21,043 nt of DNA from an uncultured Lachnospiraceae bacterium (lineage in GTDB: Bacteria; Bacillota; Clostridia; Lachnospirales; Lachnospiraceae): contig CAKRJT010000038.1 in assembly GCA_934351925.1 (NCBI GenBank), positions 1-21,043 of the forward strand, written 5' to 3'. The position numbers and the translations under genes were made by a program. Below the pieces are notes generated by a model, which saw only the letters and a list, made by a program, of their open reading frames with translations, was not told where the DNA came from and made no database searches. Shown piece after piece: positions 13,601 to 21,043 of the stretch; position 1 is the first letter of the stretch; the number at the start of each line of letters is the position of its first letter.

Positions 13601-14532
13601 GACCGCTTGATATCGTGCTTAACCCACTGGGCGTGCCTTCACGAATGAATATCGGACAGGTGCTCGAGATTCACCTAAGCCTTGCAGCCAAGGCTCTCGG
13701 CTTCAATGTATCAACACCTATTTTCGAGGGTGCTGACGAGCGCGCTATTATGGATACGCTTGATCTTGCCAACGATTATGTAAATATGGAGTGGGAGGAT
13801 TTCAAGGAGAAGCATAAGGATGATGTTAACGAGGGTGTTATGCAGTACCTTGGTGAGCATCTTGATCATAGAAAAGAGTGGAAGGGCGTTCCTATTTCAA
13901 GAGATGGTAAGGTAAGGCTCAGAGACGGAAGAACCGGAGAGTATTTTGACAGCCCGGTAACAATCGGACACATGCATTACCTTAAGCTCCATCACTTGGT
14001 TGACGATAAGATTCATGCACGTTCAACAGGTCCGTACTCACTCGTTACACAGCAGCCACTCGGCGGTAAGGCACAGTTCGGTGGACAGCGTTTCGGAGAG
14101 ATGGAGGTGTGGGCACTCGAGGCTTACGGTGCATCCTATACACTTCAGGAAATTCTTACAGTTAAGTCCGATGACGTTGTTGGACGTGTTAAGACATACG
14201 AGGCAATTATCAAGGGTGACAATATCCCTGAGCCGGGCATCCCTGAGTCCTTTAAGGTATTATTACAGGAGTTACGCTCACTTGCACTTGATGTCAAGGT
14301 TCTTGATGAGAATGGCGAGGAGGTCAATATCCAGGAGAATATCGTGGGTGCTGATGAGGCTCCGTCATTTGATGAGCTCAAGGATTTCAAGTATGATGAT
14401 GGCGAGTTTGGCGAGCACGGTTACCAGAAACAGGAATTTGTTGATGGAGAAATGTCAAATGTTGAGGACGATGACGATTTTGGTGACTCGGATTTTAGCG
14501 ATGACGTTGATTTCTCCGATGATGAAGAATAA
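10684..14532 (+). CDS. rpoB: DNA-directed RNA polymerase subunit beta
   Basis: This 1282-residue subunit is complete. It has the usual N-terminal lobe ([18 protein letters not shown]), the rifampicin cluster beginning [20 protein letters not shown] at residue 490, [14 protein letters not shown], the [13 protein letters not shown] catalytic-core motif and the C-terminal clamp segment with [20 protein letters not shown]. Asp499, His509 and Ser514 match the sensitive residues Asp516, His526 and Ser531 of E. coli, so no common rifampicin-resistance substitution is present. The last 45 or so residues form a very acidic tail ([22 protein letters not shown] in part), longer than in E. coli and common in this clade. 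rpoC follows 18 bases later. Confidence 0.99.
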   Translation: [1282 protein letters not shown]

Positions 14533-14550
14533 TAGAAGGGAGTTCCTAAA

Positions 14551-17500
14551 ATGCCAGAGACAGTGAATAATGAATCATATCAGCCATTAACATTTGATTC
14601 AATCAAGATTGGACTTGCGTCTACAGAGAAGATTCTTGAGTGGTCACATGGTGAGGTAACTAAGCCGGAGACAATCAATTACAGAACTCTTAAGCCTGAG
14701 CGCGATGGTCTGTTCTGTGAGAGAATCTTTGGACCAATGAAGGATTGGGAATGTCATTGTGGAAAATACAAGAAGATAAGATATAAGGGTATTGTCTGTG
14801 ACCGTTGTGGTGTTGAGGTCACTAAGGCAAGTGTTCGAAGAGAGCGTATGGGACACATTCAGCTTGCAGCTCCTGTGTCACATATCTGGTATTTCAAGGG
14901 TATTCCGAGCCGTATGGGCTTAATCCTTGATTTATCACCGAGAATTCTTGAGAAGGTTCTCTATTTCGTATCCTATATAGTTCTTGATCCGGGAACAACT
15001 ACTTTATCATATAAGCAGGTTCTTTCCGAGAAGGAATACAACGATGCATGCGAGCAGTTTGGAAGTGACTCCTTCCGTGTCGGTATGGGCGCGGAGGCAG
15101 TCAAGGAGCTGCTTGAGGCTATAGATCTTGAGAAGGATTCCGAGGAGTTAAAGGCAGAGCTTGTCGATGCTTCCGGACAGAAGAGAGCAAGAATTGTCAA
15201 GAGACTCGAGGTTGTAGAAGCGTTCCGTGAGTCCGGCAACAATCCGTCATGGATGGTTATGGATGTTGTTCCGGTTATACCACCGGATCTTCGTCCTATG
15301 GTACAGCTCGACGGAGGCAGATTTGCTACTTCCGATCTCAATGATTTATATAGAAGAATTATCAACCGTAATAACCGTCTTGCAAGACTGATGGAGCTCG
15401 GTGCCCCTGATATCATTGTGAGAAATGAGAAGAGGATGCTTCAGGAGGCAGTTGACTCCCTTATTGATAACGGCAGAAGAGGACGTCCTGTTACTGGACC
15501 TGGAAACAGAGCTCTCAAGTCTTTATCGGATATGTTAAAGGGTAAGCAGGGACGTTTCCGTCAGAATCTTCTCGGTAAGCGAGTTGACTACTCAGGACGT
15601 TCGGTTATCGTTGTAGGTCCTGAACTTAAGATTTACCAGTGTGGTCTTCCAAAGGAGATGGCTATAGAGCTCTTCAAGCCTTTCGTTATGAAAGAGCTTG
15701 TTGCCAACGGAACAGCGCATAACATAAAGAATGCAAAGAAGATGGTGGAGAAGCTCGAGACAGAGGTTTGGGATGTTCTCGAGGATGTTATCAAGGAGCA
15801 TCCGGTTATGCTTAACCGTGCGCCTACACTCCACAGACTCGGTATTCAGGCATTCGAGCCAATCCTAGTAGAAGGTAAGGCCATCAAGCTTCACCCACTC
15901 GTATGTACAGCTTTCAACGCTGACTTCGATGGTGACCAGATGGCTGTGCATCTTCCGCTTTCGGTTGAGGCCCAGGCAGAGTGCAGATTCCTTCTGCTCT
16001 CGCCTAACAACCTGTTAAAGCCTTCAGACGGTGGTCCTGTTGCCGTTCCTTCACAGGATATGGTACTTGGTATCTACTATCTTACACAGGAGAGAGGTAC
16101 ATCAGTTGGTGATGCAGAGCCTGCTCTCGGTGAAGGCAAGATGTTCAAGAGTATAAATGAGGCTATTCTCGCATATGAGAACAATGCGCTCACACTTCAC
16201 TCAAGAATTAAGGTGTATGTTGAGAAACAGATGCCGGACGGGACAGTCAAGAGTGGTATTGTAGAGTCCACCCTCGGACGTTTTATCTTCAACGAGATTC
16301 TTCCGCAGGATTTAGGATTCGTAGACAGAAGCATCCCTGAGAACGAACTCAAGCTTGAGGTTGATTTCCATGTTGGAAAGAAGGGCTTGAAGCAGATTCT
16401 TGAGAAGGTTATCAATACTCATGGCTCAACAAAGACAGCCGAGGTTCTCGACTACATCAAGGCAATGGGCTATAAGTACTCAACTAGAGCCTCCATGACC
16501 GTATCAATTTCCGATATGACCGTGCCTGCAAAGAAGCCACAGATGCTTGCGGAGGCAGAGGCGACCGTTGAGAAGATTATGAAGAACTTCCGTCGTGGTC
16601 TTATCACGGAGGAGGAGCGTTACAAGGAAGTTGTAGAGACATGGAAAAAGACTGATGAGGAACTCACAGATGCACTTTTATCAGGTCTTAATAAATACAA
16701 TAACATCTTTATGATGGCTGATTCCGGAGCCCGTGGTTCTAATCAGCAGATTAAGCAGTTAGCAGGTATGCGTGGACTCATGGCGGATACATCAGGACGT
16801 ACCATCGAGCTCCCTATCAAGTCTAACTTCCGTGAGGGTCTTGACGTACTCGAGTACTTTATCTCCGCACACGGTGCAAGAAAGGGTATGTCCGATACAG
16901 CTCTCAGAACAGCGGATTCAGGATACCTTACAAGACGTCTCGTAGACGTATCACAGGAGCTCATTGTTCGTGAGGTTGATTGTTCCGAGAACAGAGCTGA
17001 GATACCTGGCATGTACGTCGAGGCATTTATGGACGGCAAGGAGGAAATCGAGAGCCTTAAGTCCAGAATAACAGGCAGATACCTTGCAGAGGATATTGTT
17101 GATCCTGCTACGGGTGAGGTTGTTGTCGCAGCTAACCATATGGTTACACCTAAGAGAGCATCTGCCATTGTAAAGACAGGCGTTGACAGAGTTAAGATTA
17201 GAACAATTCTTACATGTAGATCACATTCCGGTATCTGTGCTAAGTGCTACGGCGCTAACATGGCTACGGGTCAGGCAGTTCAGGTTGGTGAGGCAGTCGG
17301 AATTATTGCCGCCCAGTCAATCGGTGAGCCTGGTACACAGCTTACGATGAGAACCTTCCACAGTGGTGGTGTTGCCGGTGACGATATCACACAGGGTCTT
17401 CCTAGAGTTGAGGAGCTTTTCGAGGCTCGTAAGCCAAAGGGACTTGCTATCATTGCTGAGGGCGCCGGTGTTGTGAGCATCCGCGATGAGAAGAAGAAGA

Positions 17501-18210
17501 GAGAAGTTATCATCACTAACAGCGAGACAGGAGAAGCTAAGAATTACCTCATTCCGTTTAATTCAAGAATTAAGCCGGAGATTGAGGATGGCAAGTACAT
17601 TGAGGCCGGTGATGAGCTGACAGAAGGTAGCGTAAATCCACACGATATCTTAAAGATTAAGGGTGTTCGTGCGGTTCAGGACTACATTCTCCGCGAAGTA
17701 CAGCGAGTATACAGACTTCAGGGTGTTGATATCAACGATAAGCACGTTGAGGTTATTGTTCGTCAGATGTTAAAGAAGGTTCGCATCGAGACTCCTGGTG
17801 ATTCCGAGTACCTTCCGGGTATGACGGCAGATACACTTGAGTTCAACGAGACAAATGAGAAATTGGTAGAAGAGGGCAAGGAGCCTGCAACTGCGACACA
17901 GATACTTCTCGGTATCACTAAGTCGTCTCTTGCAACGAACTCCTTCTTATCGGCAGCTTCCTTCCAGGAGACAACAAAGGTTCTCACAGAGGCAGCTATC
18001 AATGGTAAGGTTGACCCACTCATCGGACTCAAGGAGAACGTTATCATCGGTAAGCTTATTCCTGCCGGAACAGGTATGAAGAGATATCGTTCAGTTAAGC
18101 TTACTACTGACACGGTAGAGGAGCTTAACGTATCGGAGGATGGTGAATTTTCACTCGGTGAGGATACAGATGATATAGAAGTAACTGAGAACCTGGGTTC
18201 TGAGGAATAA
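14551..18210 (+). CDS. rpoC: DNA-directed RNA polymerase subunit beta'
   Basis: This 1219-residue subunit is complete. It has the N-terminal zinc site CHCGKYK...CDRCG (about residues 69-90) and the absolutely conserved NADFDGDQ at 456-463, with Asp458, Asp460 and Asp462 holding the catalytic magnesium. Downstream are the bridge-helix/trigger-loop regions (SGARGSNQQIKQLAGMRGLM; SIGEPGTQLTMRTFHSGG) and a second zinc site (CRSHSGICAKCYG). The C-terminus ends in a short acidic stretch. AGAAGGGAG precedes the ATG. No insertion or frameshift is seen. Confidence 0.99.
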   Translation: MPETVNNESYQPLTFDSIKIGLASTEKILEWSHGEVTKPETINYRTLKPERDGLFCERIFGPMKDWECHCGKYKKIRYKGIVCDRCGVEVTKASVRRERMGHIQLAAPVSHIWYFKGIPSRMGLILDLSPRILEKVLYFVSYIVLDPGTTTLSYKQVLSEKEYNDACEQFGSDSFRVGMGAEAVKELLEAIDLEKDSEELKAELVDASGQKRARIVKRLEVVEAFRESGNNPSWMVMDVVPVIPPDLRPMVQLDGGRFATSDLNDLYRRIINRNNRLARLMELGAPDIIVRNEKRMLQEAVDSLIDNGRRGRPVTGPGNRALKSLSDMLKGKQGRFRQNLLGKRVDYSGRSVIVVGPELKIYQCGLPKEMAIELFKPFVMKELVANGTAHNIKNAKKMVEKLETEVWDVLEDVIKEHPVMLNRAPTLHRLGIQAFEPILVEGKAIKLHPLVCTAFNADFDGDQMAVHLPLSVEAQAECRFLLLSPNNLLKPSDGGPVAVPSQDMVLGIYYLTQERGTSVGDAEPALGEGKMFKSINEAILAYENNALTLHSRIKVYVEKQMPDGTVKSGIVESTLGRFIFNEILPQDLGFVDRSIPENELKLEVDFHVGKKGLKQILEKVINTHGSTKTAEVLDYIKAMGYKYSTRASMTVSISDMTVPAKKPQMLAEAEATVEKIMKNFRRGLITEEERYKEVVETWKKTDEELTDALLSGLNKYNNIFMMADSGARGSNQQIKQLAGMRGLMADTSGRTIELPIKSNFREGLDVLEYFISAHGARKGMSDTALRTADSGYLTRRLVDVSQELIVREVDCSENRAEIPGMYVEAFMDGKEEIESLKSRITGRYLAEDIVDPATGEVVVAANHMVTPKRASAIVKTGVDRVKIRTILTCRSHSGICAKCYGANMATGQAVQVGEAVGIIAAQSIGEPGTQLTMRTFHSGGVAGDDITQGLPRVEELFEARKPKGLAIIAEGAGVVSIRDEKKKREVIITNSETGEAKNYLIPFNSRIKPEIEDGKYIEAGDELTEGSVNPHDILKIKGVRAVQDYILREVQRVYRLQGVDINDKHVEVIVRQMLKKVRIETPGDSEYLPGMTADTLEFNETNEKLVEEGKEPATATQILLGITKSSLATNSFLSAASFQETTKVLTEAAINGKVDPLIGLKENVIIGKLIPAGTGMKRYRSVKLTTDTVEELNVSEDGEFSLGEDTDDIEVTENLGSEE

Positions 18211-18225
18211 TCAGTAAAACGATAC

Positions 18226-18255
18226 GGGGACATCTTAGGGTGTCCCCATATTTTG
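18226..18255 (+). terminator. Terminator after rpoC
   Basis: GGGGACA (18226-18232) and TGTCCCC (18241-18247) form a seven-pair stem that can extend by two pairs to a TTAG loop, then ATATTTTG. The T-tract is weak, so some read-through into the chemoreceptor gene is possible. Confidence 0.7.
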
Positions 18256-18326
18256 TTGTTGCGTTATATTTTGAAGCCGGATATGTGAAAAAGTTTACTT
18301 TGTAAAAGAAACAGGAGGAAAATATT

Positions 18327-20357
18327 GTGAGAAGCATCAGAACAAAACTTATAGCATACTTTCTTATGGTAATATTGTGCGTATCGCTTGTTACAGGAAT
18401 GCTCGTTACCCTGACTACGAAAAAAGTTCTGAAGGATAACATAGAGCTTACAAGTTCGCAGACCGTGACTGAGACACTCAAGGGATTTCAGACCTATATG
18501 AGAAATATGAGCCAGCCGGTAGATCTTGTGACAAGAAAAAATGAAGTAAAGCATCTTGAGGACAAGGGCGTATTTGAGGATAATGTAGCGACGATAGAGG
18601 ACTCACTTATCGCCTCACTTAAGGTGGTAGACAGCCCGGTTCGCTGCTATTACTCGACAGCAAAAGGCTATTATATGGAAGGGCATCTCGAGACTGTCGA
18701 GGGCAAGGTGAAGGGAATAAAGACATTTGAGGAAAATGTTGATAACACTGCAAAGCAGTGGTACAAGGACTGTCAGAACAGTCAGAAAAGAGCGGGCGTG
18801 TTTGCGACATTTACGGGACCGTATGCGGATCCGCAGACAGGTGAGCAGATTATCACTATCGCACAGGAAATCAGAATCGATGATTCCAACTATGGCGTTG
18901 TCGGACTTGATGTATCGTTCTCGGCATTCGAGAGCTATGTGCAAAACATCGGATTGTTGGGCACCGGTTATGTCCTCGTTGCGGACAAGAACGGCAAGAT
19001 TATAATAGGAAATGATAAGGACACGATAACGGGCGGTGATGTCAGCAGTTTTGACTTCTGGGGAAGGACTTCAAACACTGAGGACACAAGCTTTATCGAG
19101 AAGGTTGACGGTAAGAACTGGTATGTATCGGTTCTCTCAGATGAGATTACGGGCTGGACGCTTCTCGGAATTGTGAGTGAGGACGAGAACAATTCCAGCA
19201 TACAGGCTATCACAAGCGGCGTCAGCAGTGCAGCCGTAATCAGTGGAATATTTGGAATAGTGATTGCACTTTTCGTTGCCATAAGCATGTCAAGAGAGGT
19301 TAAGAAGGTACAGCTTGCACTCAGGAAGGTATCAGAGGGAGATCTCACACAGCAGATTAAGACAAAACGCAGGGATGAGTTCGGCCAGCTTGAGAACAGC
19401 TTCAACGATATGACGACGCAGATATCGGGACTTATAAAGGATGTTGACAGCAAGTCAAAGAACATTGTGCAGGTGGCAGGAAATATCTCGACCATAACCG
19501 ATGAGACGAAGAACAACACCAACATGGTCATGGAGGCAATACATAACATAGCACTCGGAGCTACGGATCAGGCAGGCAGCACGCAGCAGGCGGTGGATGA
19601 GGTTGAGAAGCTTGCAGGAAGCCTTAATGAGACAAAGCAGCATGTTGACAGCATAAACGAGATGTCGGATAACACCGGTAAGCTCAGCGAACAGGGTAAG
19701 CAGATGGTAAATCTTCTTATTGATAAGTCAGAACTTACGATGGACAAGTCCAAGACTACGATGCAGGTTATGGATGAAGTTATGACGAGCATTGACAAGA
19801 TTAATTACATATCCGATGCCATTGCGGACATCACAAGCCAGACCAACCTTCTATCTCTCAATGCGAGCATAGAGGCTGCGAGAGCGGGCGATGCGGGAAG
19901 AGGCTTCGCGGTTGTTGCTGATGAGATAAGACAGCTTGCTGACCAGTCGAGAAAGTCGACAGATGAGATAAAGGAGATTATAAATGAAGTGGTTGCGAGA
20001 GCGACACAGGCTGAACAGGCGATGAGGGAGAACAACAATCTTATCACTGAACAGCAGAATGCAATAAATGATACCCAGAAGCTTTTTGAGAAGATATCCG
20101 ACTCGATAAACGAGCTCATACGCGGTCTTTCAGAGGTTGCAGGTCTCAACGAGAGAATGGAGAACAACAAGGAAGCTGTTGTCGGTGAGATGACAAGCAT
20201 TGCCTCGGTATCCGAGGAGTCGGCAGCCGCAGCCGAGGAGGTAAACGCTTCCGTTGACCAGGTGAACAACACGATGGAGGACATCGTAAATTATACTACA
20301 GAGCTCAATGATATCGCAGACCAGCTCAAGAAGGCAATCGGAAAGTTTACATTATAA
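18327..20357 (+). CDS. Methyl-accepting chemotaxis protein with extracellular Cache-like sensor
   Basis: This 676-residue transmembrane chemoreceptor starts at GTG behind AGGAGGAAAA. A short basic N-terminus leads to transmembrane helix 1 (about 8-30). A large extracellular region follows (about 31-297) with dCache-like features: GPYADPQTGEQIITIAQEIR, VVGLDVSFSAFESYV, GTGYVLVADKNGKIIIG. Transmembrane helix 2 is at about 303-322, then HAMP (KVQLALRKVSEGDLTQQI, about 326-375), then the coiled-coil signalling domain whose hairpin tip (ITSQTNLLSLNASIEAARAG) begins near 502. It passes ligand signals to CheA/CheW to bias flagellar rotation; the ligand is unknown. It lies between rpoC and rpsL, an unusual site for a receptor, yet its composition is close to that of its neighbours. 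Confidence 0.93.
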   Translation: MRSIRTKLIAYFLMVILCVSLVTGMLVTLTTKKVLKDNIELTSSQTVTETLKGFQTYMRNMSQPVDLVTRKNEVKHLEDKGVFEDNVATIEDSLIASLKVVDSPVRCYYSTAKGYYMEGHLETVEGKVKGIKTFEENVDNTAKQWYKDCQNSQKRAGVFATFTGPYADPQTGEQIITIAQEIRIDDSNYGVVGLDVSFSAFESYVQNIGLLGTGYVLVADKNGKIIIGNDKDTITGGDVSSFDFWGRTSNTEDTSFIEKVDGKNWYVSVLSDEITGWTLLGIVSEDENNSSIQAITSGVSSAAVISGIFGIVIALFVAISMSREVKKVQLALRKVSEGDLTQQIKTKRRDEFGQLENSFNDMTTQISGLIKDVDSKSKNIVQVAGNISTITDETKNNTNMVMEAIHNIALGATDQAGSTQQAVDEVEKLAGSLNETKQHVDSINEMSDNTGKLSEQGKQMVNLLIDKSELTMDKSKTTMQVMDEVMTSIDKINYISDAIADITSQTNLLSLNASIEAARAGDAGRGFAVVADEIRQLADQSRKSTDEIKEIINEVVARATQAEQAMRENNNLITEQQNAINDTQKLFEKISDSINELIRGLSEVAGLNERMENNKEAVVGEMTSIASVSEESAAAAEEVNASVDQVNNTMEDIVNYTTELNDIADQLKKAIGKFTL

Positions 20358-20396
20358 TTCACTAAAAAAGATTCACGAAAAAATGTGATAAAGGTA

Positions 20397-20425
20397 TTGA
20401 CAAGAAAAAAGAAAATTGATATTCT
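20397..20425 (+). promoter_or_regulatory. Strong promoter of rpsL
   Basis: Perfect TTGACA (20397-20402) and TATTCT (20420-20425) are 17 bases apart, with TGA before the -10. The TGATATTCTAA block is the same as in the rpmG promoter, which suggests shared control of ribosomal transcription. Confidence 0.78.
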
Positions 20426-20427
20426 AA

Positions 20428-20484
20428 TAGAGCGTGCAAAAAACGACGTGTTTTTTGTGCGCTCTAAGACTTTCGATACGAAAG
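20428..20484 (+). promoter_or_regulatory. rpsL leader with two hairpins
   Basis: TAGAGCG (20428-20434) pairs exactly with CGCTCTA (20460-20466). The stem continues through two G-U pairs, a C-G, A6/T6 and a C-G to a five-base loop, about 17 pairs in all. A second hairpin CTTTCG/CGAAAG (20470-20484, loop ATA) follows. Neither has a terminal T-tract. They occupy most of the leader and end about 30 bases before GGAGGTGA. It may protect the 5' end or bind a ribosomal protein; the role is unproven. Confidence 0.6.
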
Positions 20485-20524
20485 CAACCAAGTTACATTA
20501 TTCTAATCAGGAGGTGAAAATAAG

Positions 20525-20944
20525 ATGCCTACATTTAATCAGTTAGTTAAGAAAGGTAGACAGACATCAGTTAAGAAGTCAACTGCACCTGCTCTCTTAA
20601 AGAGCTACAACTCTTTACAGAAGAAGAGCGTTGACACAGCGGCTCCACAGAAGAGAGGTGTTTGTACAGCAGTTAAGACTGCTACACCTAAGAAGCCTAA
20701 CTCAGCTCTCAGAAAGATTGCCAGAGTTCGTCTTTCCAACGGAATCGAGGTTACAAGCTATATTCCGGGTGAAGGCCACAATCTTCAGGAGCATAGCGTA
20801 GTTCTTATTAGAGGTGGTAGAGTAAAGGACCTTCCAGGTACAAGATATCACATCGTAAGAGGTACATTAGATACCGCAGGCGTAGCCAAGAGAAGACAGG
20901 CTCGTTCTAAGTACGGTGCTAAGAGACCTAAGGACGCTAAATAA
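20525..20944 (+). CDS. rpsL: 30S ribosomal protein S12
   Basis: This 139-residue protein has the Firmicutes-type N-terminal insertion (about 16-40) before QKRGVCTAV. It has the decoding-site loop TPKKPNSALRK (54-64, Lys56/Lys57) and the second loop GGRVKDLPGTRYH (97-109, Lys101 and Pro104). The lysines altered in streptomycin-resistant mutants are wild type. S12 monitors codon-anticodon pairing at the A site. GGAGGTGA precedes the ATG. rpsG, fusA and tuf would be expected beyond the right edge. Confidence 0.98.
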   Translation: MPTFNQLVKKGRQTSVKKSTAPALLKSYNSLQKKSVDTAAPQKRGVCTAVKTATPKKPNSALRKIARVRLSNGIEVTSYIPGEGHNLQEHSVVLIRGGRVKDLPGTRYHIVRGTLDTAGVAKRRQARSKYGAKRPKDAK

Positions 20945-21043
20945 GTAATATTTGCAGAATAAGTGCGGGATTAGAATATTGTACCTGTAGGTTGCAGGAT
21001 TAATAGATAATTGCCAGCACGTAACACACAAGCATAGATGCTC

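Noticed and set aside
14000..14566. Long open frame of 188 codons inside the 3' part of rpoB
   Set aside because: It is an out-of-frame shadow of rpoB with Arg/Ser/His-rich sequence and no ribosome binding site.
18276..18283. GCCGGATA before the chemoreceptor gene as a sigma-28 -10 element
   Set aside because: One extra base relative to CCGATAT and no TAAA-like element at the needed distance upstream.

Overview
The window looks like a chromosomal segment from a motile, low-to-mid GC Gram-positive of the Clostridia, most likely a Lachnospiraceae member of the Butyrivibrio/Roseburia/Eubacterium rectale type. The reasons are the secE-nusG-rplK-rplA-rplJ-rplL-rpoB-rpoC-rpsL gene order, an L10 leader with attenuator, strong GGAGG ribosome binding sites, a zinc-type L33, an acidic RpoB tail, an S12 with the Firmicutes-type N-terminal insertion, and flagellar/chemotaxis genes nearby. 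The genus is not resolved from sequence alone.

Region 1 (1-5237) is accessory. A gene start on the minus strand runs off the left edge (1-33). It faces a plus-strand series: a small XRE-type regulator, an IspD/TarI-like cytidylyltransferase that overlaps it by 4 bases, an AT-rich AlbA_2/HATPase/winged-helix regulator, a GatD-like zinc polyol dehydrogenase, and a DUF3880-type glycosyltransferase. The cytidylyltransferase and the dehydrogenase together suggest synthesis of a CDP-activated polyol, which the glycosyltransferase or one elsewhere could put on a surface glycan. The AlbA_2 gene sits between the two and differs from both in base composition.

Region 2 (5238-6900) holds a 41-bp tandem repeat, a minus-strand FliD-like gene that probably starts at TTG behind a very strong Shine-Dalgarno, its terminator with the stop codon in the loop, and a divergent promoter region shared with rpmG. 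Both a sigma-28-like and a sigma-A-like promoter can be drawn for the FliD-like gene.

Region 3 (6828-18255) is the conserved ribosomal protein and RNA polymerase block: rpmG-secE-nusG, rplK and rplA (each behind a copy of the same L1-binding-type leader), an L10 leader with attenuator and rplJ-rplL, a strong terminator, then rpoB-rpoC from their own promoter. All open frames here are intact.

Region 4 (18256-21043) is a methyl-accepting chemotaxis protein lodged between rpoC and rpsL, where many Firmicutes carry an L7Ae-like gene. It is followed by a strong promoter, a leader with two perfect or near-perfect hairpins, and rpsL. The last 99 bases (20945-21043) contain no gene that I can support; rpsG would be expected beyond the edge.

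Stretches over 300 bases without a gene are 34-357 (a divergent promoter region with a candidate promoter, a hairpin and an inverted repeat) and 9161-9483 (promoter, inverted repeat and L10 leader). I found no tRNA, rRNA, CRISPR array or insertion sequence. I found no wholly new multi-gene system; the most unusual items are the AlbA_2 gene inside the polyol module, the noncanonical FliD-like protein, the chemoreceptor inside the rpoC-rpsL junction, and the tight coupling of strong ribosomal promoters to immediate 5' inverted repeats.
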